From Sporosarcina luteola (GTDB lineage Bacteria > Bacillota > Bacilli > Bacillales_A > Planococcaceae): 64,000 bases of DNA. The stretch covers positions 1,023 through 65,022 of the forward strand of contig JACHLS010000019.1 in assembly GCA_014204635.1 (NCBI GenBank). The letters run 5' to 3'. Shown piece after piece: positions 35,280 through 43,222 of this stretch. The notes beneath the pieces are model-generated. The model searched no databases, was not told the origin of the DNA, and saw only the letters and a list, made by a program, of their open reading frames with translations. Position 1 is the first letter of the stretch; each line of letters begins with the position of its first letter. The translations under genes were made by a program, and so were the position numbers.

Positions 35280-36431
35280 ATGAATCAACGATGGCTCTCC
35301 ATGAGCTTTCTAGTTTTTTTCTTCACCTGGGGCATCTTCCTGCCGTATTGGACCGGTTGGCTGACCATTGAAAAAGGATTAAGTGTTCCAGCTGCCAGTG
35401 CCATTATGGGTGCCGGCATGGTAGCCCGGTCCTTCTCAACTTTTTTTGTCTTCCCTTTTCTAACAAGCCGACTGTCCTATATTCGCGTCATAAAATGGAC
35501 AACCGGTGTGGCCCTGCTCCTGACCCTATTGTACATACCAGACTCGTCATATGGTCCGCTGCTCGTGATTACTGTGCTGTTCAGCGCGGTCTATCCAATG
35601 ATATTGCCGGCAGTAGAAAGCGGCGCTTCCGTTCTAATGCAGCATGAACGAATTCATTATGGCAAGAGCCGATCTTTCGGATCCATCGGCTACACGATCG
35701 CCCTCTTATTGGTCGGTGCTGCGACTGCCATTTGGAGCGAGCAATCCATCCTGTATTTGATGATTGCCGGGCTGATCGCCATGGTCCTCTTCTTCATTCG
35801 GTCCGGGCCTGCAGTATTGGGCGCTGCACCGGAAAGGAACGGAGAGCGGCAAACAGGCGCCGGACTCCGTACCCTCTTCAAGACAACTGGTTTTTTGCCC
35901 GTTGTCATCCTGGCTATTCTATTACAAGGCGCCCACGCCTCTTATTATAATTATGGGTTTATCTATTTAGATGACCTCGGTGTAAACGGCTTTTTTATCG
36001 GCATCATCCTGAATATTGCAGTTCTCTTTGAAATTCTTTTTTTCACAAAAGCAGACCGTTTGCTCGAAAACGTCAAGGTGTCCAAAATGTTCATTATCTC
36101 AGCAATTGGTTCATCCATCCGCTGGCTGCTGATTTACCTGTTTCCAACAACCGCCGTATTCATTGCTTCGCAAATACTCCATTCCCTTTCTTTTGGGGTA
36201 GCCCATTACGCATTCATCCAGTTCATCTCGAAACAGCTTCCGCATTCTCAAATTGCTGCAGCACAGGGATTGTACGCTGCTGTTGCCATGAGCCTCAGCA
36301 CGGCAATTCTAACCTTCCCTGCTGGTATATTGTATGACGTAACGCCTGGCGCTGCATTTCTTGGCATGATGGTTTGTTCCGTGCCGGCCCTCTTCATCGC
36401 CTGGGGCAACCGAAAGCTCATCGATGGATGA
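35280..36431 (+). CDS. MFS transporter (HcaT/NupG-like MFS_1_like family)
   Basis: 383 aa from ATG at 35280 (GAGG nine bases upstream); the 30-codon upstream extension has no ribosome site. About 12 membrane helices. Family features: FFTWGIFLPYWTGWL at TM1 and SRSFGSIGYTIALLLVG in TM5. Members include HcaT and YwbF; substrate unknown. Confidence 0.8.
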   Translation: MNQRWLSMSFLVFFFTWGIFLPYWTGWLTIEKGLSVPAASAIMGAGMVARSFSTFFVFPFLTSRLSYIRVIKWTTGVALLLTLLYIPDSSYGPLLVITVLFSAVYPMILPAVESGASVLMQHERIHYGKSRSFGSIGYTIALLLVGAATAIWSEQSILYLMIAGLIAMVLFFIRSGPAVLGAAPERNGERQTGAGLRTLFKTTGFLPVVILAILLQGAHASYYNYGFIYLDDLGVNGFFIGIILNIAVLFEILFFTKADRLLENVKVSKMFIISAIGSSIRWLLIYLFPTTAVFIASQILHSLSFGVAHYAFIQFISKQLPHSQIAAAQGLYAAVAMSLSTAILTFPAGILYDVTPGAAFLGMMVCSVPALFIAWGNRKLIDG

Positions 36432-36435
36432 CAAA

Positions 36436-36484
36436 CAAAAAGGACGTTCTCGTTGGAATTCGGTTCCAGGAGAACGCCCTTTTT
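36436..36484. terminator. Bidirectional terminator, MFS gene / small membrane protein
   Basis: Stem AAAAAGG-CGTTCTC / GAGAACG-CCTTTTT with T-tracts on both strands. Confidence 0.88.
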
Positions 36485-36728
36485 ATGTGACAATCAATGC
36501 TAGGATCACGACAAACGCTATGCCAAAGACGATGGCCAGCCAACGCATCCATCTCGACTCTTTCTCCAGTCCTTGCTGTTTGAAAGATACCGCACGCGAA
36601 GCATTGGTCATGGTAAACAACGCCATCATTGATAATATAGCAAAATCAAGATTCAGTTTAATGATAAAAAATAGGGACGTTAAGGCAGCGATGGCAATTC
36701 CGATTCCCAATACCCACTTAGCTTTCAT
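36483..36728 (-). CDS. Small membrane protein, 81 aa
   Basis: ATG at 36728 with GGAGG eight bases upstream. Two or three hydrophobic helices (about 4-22, 26-42, 62-80) around a short basic loop. Family not recognised. It lies 50 bp downstream of yidC behind a terminator that almost touches its ribosome site, so its expression may depend on read-through. Confidence 0.75.
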   Translation of the reverse strand: MKAKWVLGIGIAIAALTSLFFIIKLNLDFAILSMMALFTMTNASRAVSFKQQGLEKESRWMRWLAIVFGIAFVVILALIVT

Positions 36729-36741
36729 TTTCCATCCCTCC

Positions 36742-36768
36742 AAAAAGGCTGGAGATCGCTCTCCAGCC
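36742..36768 (-). terminator. Terminator of yidC, abutting the next ribosome site
   Basis: Minus-strand stem GGCTGGAGA / TCTCCAGCC followed by TTTTTGG. The T-tract runs directly into the GGAGG of the 81-aa ORF. Confidence 0.85.
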
Positions 36769-36779
36769 CAACTGTTGAC

Positions 36780-37562
36780 TTATTTCTTCTCTACTGTGCT
36801 TGGTGTGACTTCCTTGTAATAGAACTTGCGGCCCAAGTAGGTTTGGAACACAAGCAAAAGTCCGCTTACCGCCCAGTATAATGGCAATGCTGCCATCGCC
36901 TTGAACGAAATGAACATAATCATGATTGGAGACATGTAGATGAATAGTTTCATCTGCTGTTTCTGCTGCTCCGGCATCGTCCAGAGAGACACGCGCGCTT
37001 GTGCGAAGTAGACCGCTCCTGCGACAAACATCATAATTAAATCCGGTTCGCCGAGTTGGAACCAAAGGAATTGGTGCTCTTTCACTTCTGGAGGAGCATA
37101 TAGGATGGCAAAGTACAAGCCCATGATGATTGGCATTTGGATAACCAATGGCAGGCAGCCCATGTTTAATGGGTTGACGCCATGTTTGGAATACAAGCCC
37201 ATCATTTCTTGCTGCAACTTCATCTGCTCGTCCTTATCCTGCTTTTCGCGTGCCGCTTTCAGCCGTTTTTGGATATCTTCCATTTCAGGACGGAGCGCAT
37301 CCATTTTCACTTTCATTGCCTGCTGCGACTTATAGTTTTTCAGCATGAGCGGCATGAGAATAAGCCGGACCGCGACCGTAATCAGGACAATGGCAAGGCC
37401 ATAGCTGCCATTAAACGAATCCCCTAAGTAATGCAAAAGCCACTCCATCGGTTTGACGAAGATATTATAGAACGTACCTTCCTGATTTTGCACACCTGCA
37501 CAGCCGCTCAGAAAAACGGCTGCCGTTGTTAATATTGTGAATAGACCAATTCTTTTTTTCAA
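36780..37562 (-). CDS. yidC: YidC/Oxa1-type membrane protein insertase
   Basis: 260 aa from TTG at 37562 with AAGGTG six bases upstream; a GTG five codons earlier overlaps that ribosome site. Signal peptide with lipobox LSGC (Cys about 21), then five membrane helices. Contains the YidC basic residue in TM1 (AVRLILMPLMLK), a cytoplasmic coiled loop (MKVKMDALRPEMEDIQK) and MGCLPLVIQMPIIMGLY. Inserts membrane proteins with or without SecYEG. Gram-positive YidC1/YidC2 assignment not resolved. Confidence 0.95.
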   Translation of the reverse strand: MKKRIGLFTILTTAAVFLSGCAGVQNQEGTFYNIFVKPMEWLLHYLGDSFNGSYGLAIVLITVAVRLILMPLMLKNYKSQQAMKVKMDALRPEMEDIQKRLKAAREKQDKDEQMKLQQEMMGLYSKHGVNPLNMGCLPLVIQMPIIMGLYFAILYAPPEVKEHQFLWFQLGEPDLIMMFVAGAVYFAQARVSLWTMPEQQKQQMKLFIYMSPIMIMFISFKAMAALPLYWAVSGLLLVFQTYLGRKFYYKEVTPSTVEKK

Positions 37563-37595
37563 TAGATTCACCTTCACTAATTTAAGCTAAAGAAA

Positions 37596-37625
37596 ATTAT
37601 ACAGGAAAATAGCCGCCAATACCAA
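37596..37625 (-). promoter_or_regulatory. Putative sigma-A promoter of yidC
   Basis: Minus strand: -10 TATAAT (37596-37601), 18-bp spacer, -35 TTGGTA (37620-37625), about 35 bp before the start codon. No MifM-like leader peptide was seen. Confidence 0.6.
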
Positions 37626-37708
37626 TGAATCTTCCCCCCGTCCTTTGCAGATCTTACTTATGCTGGCATTCGCGCCCGGCCTGGCAAGGTTTAAACGAAT
37701 CGACTTCA

Positions 37709-37736
37709 CAAAAAAACGCCTCCGTTATGGAAGCGT
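37709..37736 (-). terminator. Terminator of the YtxH-like gene
   Basis: Minus-strand stem ACGCTTCC / GGAGGCGT with 5-nt loop, followed by T7; 14 bp after the stop. Confidence 0.88.
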
Positions 37737-37749
37737 AGCTGTTAATGAA

Positions 37750-38142
37750 TTAATCGTTTTTCGTTTCCGTCTTTTCGGAATCGCCGGATCCGTCCGAAAC
37801 GGAATCCGTGCCGGTGAGATTGGCCGTTTGTTTTTTCCGGTAAAGGCCATCCTCTTCCGATTCTTTGGATTTATCTTCGACTTCTTGGTTATAGTAATGG
37901 ACACTCGTTTGCGATCCTTCACTTACCATTTTATTATCTTGAAGATCATATGGATCCGAAAAGCCTGGCTTTGTGGCATCGGAACGGTTCAACTTTTGGG
38001 AGTTGATGAACGACTCCACTTTTGTCTTCATATTATTAAATGCAACTTGGGCTTTATCCCGGTTCTCTTTTTTACTAAAATATGCATATGCACCTGCTGC
38101 AATGGTCGCTAGTAATAAACCGTTTCCACGTTTACGAGCCAT
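37750..38142 (-). CDS. Hypothetical protein with N-terminal membrane segment (YtxH-like layout)
   Basis: 130 aa from ATG at 38142 (GGAG eight bases upstream). A short hydrophobic segment (GLLLATIAAGAYAYF) is followed by a charged, likely coiled or disordered tail rich in K, S, D and E. The layout recalls YtxH-type stress proteins, but no motif proves it. No sigma-B box was found upstream. Confidence 0.65.
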   Translation of the reverse strand: MARKRGNGLLLATIAAGAYAYFSKKENRDKAQVAFNNMKTKVESFINSQKLNRSDATKPGFSDPYDLQDNKMVSEGSQTSVHYYNQEVEDKSKESEEDGLYRKKQTANLTGTDSVSDGSGDSEKTETKND

Positions 38143-38212
38143 GCCGATCACTCCTTCATCTTTAATCGTTCAATTATAGAACTAGTATACCCTATCCAAA
38201 GCAATTAAAAAC

Positions 38213-38668
38213 TTATGAGGTTCTGTCATCTGCCCAAATCATATCAATATGCGGGATGCCGTCTTCATTATAAGGATCTGATATCGCGGTAAATCCATGA
38301 CCGCGATAAAACTTCTCCAAATGATACTGCGCTTGGAGACGGATCCTCTCCGGTGCCCACTCTTCCACCAATCGCTCTATGGCTTTATCCATCAATGCAT
38401 GGCCAAGCCCTGTCCCACGACGACCTGCTCGGACAATCACCCGGCCAATGGAAGGATCCTCATATTTGACACCTGGCGGAAGCAGACGTGCATAGGCAGC
38501 AATGCCGTCAGCATCTTTACCAATTACGTGTATCGCCTCTCCATCCAATCCATCCAGCTCCGAATATGCGCAACATTGCTCTACCACAAATACGTCTACT
38601 CGCAGCCGCAGCATATCATACACTTCGCTTCCATCCATCTGGCTAAGCTTTTGGAAGTTCCACTCCAT
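38213..38668 (-). CDS. GNAT acetyltransferase, ElaA family
   Basis: 151 aa from ATG at 38668; an ATG eight codons up lacks a ribosome site. ElaA hallmarks: LRLRVDVFVVEQCCAYSELDG near the start, then the acetyl-CoA loop VRAGRRGTGLGHALM and a C-terminal QAQYHLEKFYRGHGF. Substrate unknown. Divergent from the next GNAT gene. Confidence 0.88.
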   Translation of the reverse strand: MEWNFQKLSQMDGSEVYDMLRLRVDVFVVEQCCAYSELDGLDGEAIHVIGKDADGIAAYARLLPPGVKYEDPSIGRVIVRAGRRGTGLGHALMDKAIERLVEEWAPERIRLQAQYHLEKFYRGHGFTAISDPYNEDGIPHIDMIWADDRTS

Positions 38669-38730
38669 ATCCCCACTCTTCCTTCCTATCATGACTAATG
38701 AGAAATATTTATTTCATTATGATTACAAGC

Positions 38731-38747
38731 ATAGTTTCTGAAACTAT
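38731..38747. promoter_or_regulatory. 17-bp perfect palindrome between divergent GNAT genes
   Basis: ATAGTTTC T GAAACTAT, just 7 bp upstream of a TATGAT -10-like box (38755-38760) for the rightward gene; it covers the expected -35. A plausible operator; regulator unknown. Confidence 0.6.
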
Positions 38748-38790
38748 TATTTGTTATGATAGCAGAAAGGATTGCTGAGGTGACAGTGAC

Positions 38791-39285
38791 ATGATTCGAC
38801 CGATGACGGCCGAAGATATCGGCCATGTACAGCAAATAGCACGCATTACATGGAATGATACGTACAAAGAAATCATTCCGGAAGACATTCAAATAAATTT
38901 CCTCACCCGTACCTACTCTGATGCCATGTTACGAAAGCGAATGGAAAAGACTTGTGTCCTTATTGCCGAATACGAAGGCAAACCGATCGGATTCCTCAAT
39001 TATACGAAAAAGGATGAAGACGGCGATTCAGAATTGACAGCGATGTACATACTTCCTGACTACCAGCATGCGGGTTTTGGCAAAAAAATGATGGAGCATG
39101 CTCTGGAGTCATTGCGAACTGCAAAAAAACTATTTGTCTACGTCGATAGCCGCAATGAAATGGCGCGCGCTTTTTATGAGAAACAAGGTTTTCAACTACT
39201 TGACGAATTCGAAGAATACTTCGAAGGCTATCCTGTCGAAACCGCCCAATATGTTTATTATATGCATGAAGCTGTCTTAGTTTGA
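38791..39285 (+). CDS. GNAT acetyltransferase
   Basis: 164 aa. N-terminal IRPMTAEDIGHVQQIARITW, acetyl-CoA-binding DYQHAGFGKKMMEHAL, and C-terminal RAFYEKQGFQLLDEF are the typical GNAT motifs. GAGGTGACAG precedes ATG. Substrate unknown; resembles the PaiA/RimI-type small-molecule or protein acetylases. Confidence 0.88.
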   Translation: MIRPMTAEDIGHVQQIARITWNDTYKEIIPEDIQINFLTRTYSDAMLRKRMEKTCVLIAEYEGKPIGFLNYTKKDEDGDSELTAMYILPDYQHAGFGKKMMEHALESLRTAKKLFVYVDSRNEMARAFYEKQGFQLLDEFEEYFEGYPVETAQYVYYMHEAVLV

Positions 39286-39295
39286 TATGGCCTCC

Positions 39296-39329
39296 GCGTC
39301 TTCCCTTTTCGGGAAGGCGTTTTCTTTTG
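39296..39329 (+). terminator. Terminator of the GNAT gene at 38791
   Basis: Stem GCG-CTTCCC / GGGAAG-CGT with TTTC loop, followed by TTTTCTTTT. Confidence 0.85.
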
Positions 39330-39466
39330 TGGCAAAATAGCGTACAGAATGTTCTCTTACTACGTTCTTTAGGAGCCGGGAGCCGGTATTACCTCCAATA
39401 CATTCTCCAGCAATGAACAGTCCTTCTTCTACTGATTTACTGATATAGCACAACTGCCTGCCGTAC

Positions 39467-39500
39467 AAAAACGCCTCCCCCTTCATTCAGGAGGGAAGCG
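39467..39500 (-). terminator. Terminator of the DUF4064-like gene
   Basis: Minus-strand stem CGCTTCCC / GGGAGGCG followed by TTTTT, 8 bp after the stop. Confidence 0.82.
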
Positions 39501-39507
39501 CGTTAAT

Positions 39508-39984
39508 TTATAGTGGCCTCATTGTATCAGAGGTGTCGGAGTAAGACGACTCTACGAACGGTTCTTCTTGAAGCGGCGGTTTTTTTGTGAAGCAAAGGAT
39601 TCCAGCTACATATAACAGAATGGATGGCACTGAGATAACTAAGCATAAAACTCCCGCAATGATGAACATAATTCCGGCCAATTTCGCGTTTTTGTTGTTC
39701 CAGACATTCACAATACCAATAATGTTCAAAACCATACTGATGATTAAAGCAATAATGATCAGCCAGATGAAACCGCTGAACAAATCAAAAATCGAGAAGA
39801 TCAATTCCACGTCTTCCTTGGAATAAGCAGGATCACTGAGCAACTCCATTTCAAAATCACTTTTGAACGTTGGATCATTAGTAATTAATTTTAATATGGC
39901 AACACCGAAAAATGCCCCAATCGTTCCGAGTGCCGTTAAGACAACAGCAATAACGGATAATACCTTTTCCGCTGTACGATTCAT
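39508..39984 (-). CDS. DUF4064-like four-helix membrane protein
   Basis: 158 aa from ATG at 39984 (AAAGGAAGTGG upstream). Helices at about 10-30, 70-90, 105-120 and 122-142; an acidic loop between the first two (SDFEMELLSDPAYSKEDVE) faces outside, and the tail has CFTKKPP. The layout fits DUF4064/YqhR-type Bacillus membrane proteins of unknown function. Confidence 0.75.
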   Translation of the reverse strand: MNRTAEKVLSVIAVVLTALGTIGAFFGVAILKLITNDPTFKSDFEMELLSDPAYSKEDVELIFSIFDLFSGFIWLIIIALIISMVLNIIGIVNVWNNKNAKLAGIMFIIAGVLCLVISVPSILLYVAGILCFTKKPPLQEEPFVESSYSDTSDTMRPL

Positions 39985-40074
39985 AATTCCACTTCCTTTA
40001 TCTAGAGTAGTAGCACACCAATTATACGTCATCCTCCGCTGTAAGTTTCGCTTTTTTTATTTTTCAGGTAGAAC

Positions 40075-40100
40075 GTTTCATATTTTCACAGAAAGGGTAT
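40075..40100 (+). promoter_or_regulatory. Sigma-B-like promoter before the 35-aa peptide gene
   Basis: GTTTCA (40075-40080), 14-bp spacer, GGGTAT (40095-40100): exact -10 and spacing, 5 of 6 in the -35 compared with GTTTAA. It lies 50 bp before the start codon. Confidence 0.72.
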
Positions 40101-40149
40101 AAAACAACTAGTAGAAAATTCACCTTTAGAGCGAAAGGAGAGCATGCAA

Positions 40150-40257
40150 ATGGGTAAAAATCTACCATTCACACAGACGGACATGCTTTATACCGTCGCA
40201 GGAGCATCCATCTTGACGAGTATCGTCTACGTCGTCACATTGGCCTGGGGATTATGA
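40150..40257 (+). CDS. Small membrane peptide, 35 aa
   Basis: ATG at 40150, AGGAG about nine bases upstream. A polar N-terminus (MGKNLPFTQTD) is followed by one hydrophobic helix (VAGASILTSIVYVVTLAWG). Bracketed by a sigma-B-like promoter and a strong terminator, which supports a real monocistronic stress gene. Family unknown to me. Confidence 0.75.
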   Translation: MGKNLPFTQTDMLYTVAGASILTSIVYVVTLAWGL

Positions 40258-40285
40258 TGCAGTCACTTTATGCATATCGAACATA

Positions 40286-40325
40286 GAAGAAGGCGATTCC
40301 GCTAAATGGAAACCGCCTTCTTTTT
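40286..40325 (+). terminator. Terminator of the 35-aa peptide gene
   Basis: Stem AGAAGGCG-TTCC / GGAA-CGCCTTCT followed by TTTT. Confidence 0.88.
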
Positions 40326-40326
40326 A

Positions 40327-40608
40327 TTATGCTTTTATATCGTCGTAATCTTTGTACCGTTCAAAAGCAGTCACGACATAGGAACAGACAGCTTCCATTC
40401 GATAGTCATGCTCACGTGCATATTCCGCCGCGCGATCGAGCAGCTTCTTCGCGACACCTTGCCCGCGCAATTCCTGTGAAACGAATGTATGATCCATTAC
40501 CATGACGTCGCCAAGCATCGTCCATGTAATTTCAGCCTGCATCTTACCGTCTTTAATTAGTTGGAAAGCGAAAGCATCTCCACCCAGCTCCGTGAGGTCA
40601 AAACTCAT
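40327..40608 (-). CDS. Short GNAT acetyltransferase (YjdJ/COG2388 type)
   Basis: 93 aa. Mini-GNAT with FVSQELRGQGVAKKLLDRA as the acetyl-CoA loop and a C-terminal CSYVVTAFERY, the hallmark of COG2388. GGAG is four bases from a first ATG and seven from the second; the second is chosen. Substrate unknown. Confidence 0.88.
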   Translation of the reverse strand: MSFDLTELGGDAFAFQLIKDGKMQAEITWTMLGDVMVMDHTFVSQELRGQGVAKKLLDRAAEYAREHDYRMEAVCSYVVTAFERYKDYDDIKA

Positions 40609-40675
40609 CATACCACTCCTTTTCCCTAGTGTACCGATGGGATGAAACCATTGTCAAACAAGTTGTTGCGGCGCT

Positions 40676-41560
40676 TTATTGAAACCACGATTTAATCGAG
40701 TCGAATAAGTCCGCGAAAAATTGTTTCACTTTATCCCAGAAACCAGGATCAATCTCCCCCAGCTTTTCTTTGATCGTTGCTGCCATGTCATTCAGTTGAT
40801 CCGATAATTTACTAAAATCGATATCCAAGTTCCGGATGCGATCCATCAAATCGATGAGAAGTTGACGGTCGGCGTCGCTCAGCTCAATGTTCAACTTTTT
40901 CAATTGCTCATTGACAATTTTCTCAACATCTTCCTTCGTAGCAGGTTTATTTTCGGCGATCTGCTTTTTGATCTCCGTCAAAAGCTCCGCCACTTTCCCC
41001 TCGTCAATGCCATTTCCTGAAAACTTCGTTGCCAAATTCAATTCATCATTTGCCACGTCTGTGCGTTCCGTATCAAGTTTTTCTCCCGTTACTTCATACG
41101 CTTTGTAAATACCGACTAGCGCTGAATGACCGGTCACCGGTTTTGGCGATGCCACCTCCACAACCGCATCCTCAATGCCTGCGGTCAGCATGGCAGTCGC
41201 ATACATCTCCGATGTCACTTGTGTAATATTGTTCGGAGTCACGATGGAAATCTGCAACCCTTTTCCTGCGTCTTTCCGGGTAATTTTGGCTGACGAATAC
41301 ATACGCGCTTTTGGGTCGCCATCTTTTATATAATTAACTAAATCGGAGCCATCGACGATAATTTCCTCGACTTCCGCTTCATCCTCAACCTTCAGGCTCT
41401 TTTTGACGCTCTCTTTTTCGGTGTCCGATAAATTGGCGCCATAAACGACAACCGGTACTCCTAGTTTTTCATCCACCACTTTTTCAGCTTGTGCGGACGT
41501 TGTCAAGAACGTCCCACAGAATAGTAAACTTGCTGCCATGATCGCTGTTAATCGTTTCAT
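40676..41560 (-). CDS. DUF1002 secreted protein
   Basis: 294 aa. Signal peptide ending about residue 25 (TTSAQAEKV). The DUF1002 core follows (e.g. GVPVVVYGANLSD, NITQVTSEMYATAMLTAGI, KPVTGHSALVGIYKAYE), then helical amphipathic segments resembling an apolipoprotein-like tail (about 225-294). Exported, function unknown. Confidence 0.88.
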   Translation of the reverse strand: MKRLTAIMAASLLFCGTFLTTSAQAEKVVDEKLGVPVVVYGANLSDTEKESVKKSLKVEDEAEVEEIIVDGSDLVNYIKDGDPKARMYSSAKITRKDAGKGLQISIVTPNNITQVTSEMYATAMLTAGIEDAVVEVASPKPVTGHSALVGIYKAYEVTGEKLDTERTDVANDELNLATKFSGNGIDEGKVAELLTEIKKQIAENKPATKEDVEKIVNEQLKKLNIELSDADRQLLIDLMDRIRNLDIDFSKLSDQLNDMAATIKEKLGEIDPGFWDKVKQFFADLFDSIKSWFQ

Positions 41561-41616
41561 AGATCAGTGCCCTCCTTATCTATCGATTAGTACGATATGG
41601 ATATGAAAAAGTTCCC

Positions 41617-42474
41617 TCACTGTAAATGGGTCCAACCATCCTCTTGGCTGACCCGCCGCTCTTTCATCAATTTCCCAAGTGCCCGTTTAAAAGCAGCTTT
41701 GCTCATGCCGAACATCTCTTGTATTTCCTCAGGAGATGATTTATCCCCAAATGGCATTTTCCCGCCGACCTCGTTCATATAGTCCAAGATGGCCTGCGCA
41801 TCATCTCCAAGTCGATCTTGTTTACGCGGCATTAAAGAGCCGTTCAATGTACCATCCTCGCGGATACCGATAATTCGCACGTCCACTTCTTCACCAAGGC
41901 GCGGCTCATGCTCCCGTTCCGTCTGATGGATAAAAATCCGATAAAGGTCCGGCTGGGTCAACAGAAACGAACCGACTGGCAACAGCCGATATGCCCTTGC
42001 CTTCAGGTTTTGATTGCGGAGCGATGCCGGTGCATTCGCTATCAATTCTTGCACGCGTTCTTCCGTTGCCAGTCTGCCAAAAATTGTGCCGCCCAAGTCG
42101 GTACGCAGTGTCATGAACAGTTCATCATTCGTTTGGGGCCAAAGCGCCTTAAGTCTCGGAAGATCCGCCCGATTGATGAGCACTTCAAAGGAAGAGCCGA
42201 TATCAACATACACGCCTTCCTGCCCATCCACCCGGAGGACACGGCCCCAACCGAAAGTTCCGCAAGTCATGTTCGGTATATTCGTCGTTGCTGCAAGCTC
42301 TCCGCGGCGGTTCTTATAGAGAAAGACATCGACTTGATCCCCCGCCTCCATAGATGCTTCTACCTCGGACGCGTTCAGCAAGATTTCTGTTCCATGCCCG
42401 TCCAATACATAACGGGAACCTTCGCTTCTCAGCACGTCTAGTGTTGTCATATAACCTGATTGTAATTGTTCCAA
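41617..42474 (-). CDS. cvfB: CvfB/YitL S1-domain RNA-binding protein
   Basis: 285 aa. N-terminal S1-like OB folds (residues about 1-130, including GWGRVLRVDGQEGVYVDIG), then a third S1 domain and a C-terminal winged helix (SPEEIQEMFGMSKAAFKRAL). CvfB binds RNA and influences virulence-gene expression in Staphylococcus; in Bacillus (YitL) the role is not well known. 18 bp downstream of mntR and probably co-transcribed. Confidence 0.9.
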   Translation of the reverse strand: MEQLQSGYMTTLDVLRSEGSRYVLDGHGTEILLNASEVEASMEAGDQVDVFLYKNRRGELAATTNIPNMTCGTFGWGRVLRVDGQEGVYVDIGSSFEVLINRADLPRLKALWPQTNDELFMTLRTDLGGTIFGRLATEERVQELIANAPASLRNQNLKARAYRLLPVGSFLLTQPDLYRIFIHQTEREHEPRLGEEVDVRIIGIREDGTLNGSLMPRKQDRLGDDAQAILDYMNEVGGKMPFGDKSSPEEIQEMFGMSKAAFKRALGKLMKERRVSQEDGWTHLQ

Positions 42475-42492
42475 ATATATCCGTTCCTTCCG

Positions 42493-42903
42493 TCAAGTGG
42501 ATTGCTTCTCTTTTAATTTGCGGACAAATTCTTCATCCTCGCTCATCGCTTCGACTAAATCTGTAATTCGATCCATCGCATTCCAGCTTAGATGATGTTC
42601 GATCCCCTCGACATCGCCATAAATATTTTGTTCATCGACACCAATAATCCGCAGGAATTGTTCCAGCAATTCATGGCGATGCACCAACTTCTTACCAAAT
42701 TTCAAACCTTTTTCCGTCAATTCTAAGCCTCTGTACCGCTCATATACAAGATAGCCTTCCCGATCCAGACGCTGTGCCATTTTCGTAACGGATGACGGGA
42801 GAACTGCCAGCGCTTCGGCGACGTCCGAAACCCGCGCCTCCCCTCTTGCCTCAAATTGTAAATAAATCTGCTCGATGTAATCTTCCATGCTAGGCGTTGC
42901 CAC
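42493..42903 (-). CDS. mntR: MntR, manganese-responsive DtxR-family regulator
   Basis: 136 aa. N-terminal winged HTH (PSMEDYIEQIY, ARVSDVAEALAV, PSSVTKMAQRL) and metal-binding dimer domain with Asp8, Glu11, HRHELLEQFL, EGIEHHLSW. Represses Mn uptake genes when Mn is bound. GTG start with GGGGGTGA upstream. No mntH or mntABCD is adjacent. Confidence 0.95.
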   Translation of the reverse strand: MATPSMEDYIEQIYLQFEARGEARVSDVAEALAVLPSSVTKMAQRLDREGYLVYERYRGLELTEKGLKFGKKLVHRHELLEQFLRIIGVDEQNIYGDVEGIEHHLSWNAMDRITDLVEAMSEDEEFVRKLKEKQST

Positions 42904-42978
42904 TCTGTCACCCCCTATGCTATGTATCTTTCCCTTCCGGCCGACTGTTGAATCGCTAATGACGAATCTGCCCTACTC

Positions 42979-43004
42979 GTTTACATTTCCTCTGATCGGG
43001 GTAC
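42979..43004 (+). promoter_or_regulatory. Sigma-B-like promoter before the lmo0937-family gene
   Basis: GTTTAC (42979-42984), 14-bp spacer, GGGTAC (42999-43004): one mismatch in each box from GTTTAA/GGGTAT. It lies 33 bp before the start codon. Confidence 0.68.
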
Positions 43005-43036
43005 ATTCAAAATACCAACTCAAAGGAGTGAATATT

Positions 43037-43192
43037 ATGGGTAAAGTATTATGGTTCATCATCGTTCTTTTACTAGCCTTCTGGCTTATCGGTTTTGTTA
43101 TGAAAATCGGAGGAGGGCTGATTCATCTATTACTACTCATTGCCGGAATCATCTTTGTCATTCAACTATTGACCGGACGACGATCAGTATAG
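43037..43192 (+). CDS. lmo0937-family small membrane protein
   Basis: 51 aa from ATG at 43037 (AAAGGAGTG upstream). Two hydrophobic helices separated by a GGG turn (KIGGGLIHLLLLIAG) and the C-terminal LLTGRRSV typical of the lmo0937 family. Function unknown; a sigma-B-like promoter and a terminator frame it. Confidence 0.88.
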   Translation: MGKVLWFIIVLLLAFWLIGFVMKIGGGLIHLLLLIAGIIFVIQLLTGRRSV

Positions 43193-43195
43193 CGG

Positions 43196-43222
43196 AAAGG
43201 ATGCCTGAATAGGCATCCTTTT
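43196..43222 (+). terminator. Terminator of the lmo0937-family gene
   Basis: Stem AAAGGATGCCT / AGGCATCCTTT, loop GAAT, followed by T-rich sequence. Confidence 0.88.

Noticed and set aside
39277..39486. 69-aa minus-strand ORF with a flavoprotein-like GLFIAGECIGG stretch
   Set aside because: It starts inside a terminator, has no ribosome site and overlaps the end of the GNAT gene; the resemblance is too short to call a gene remnant.
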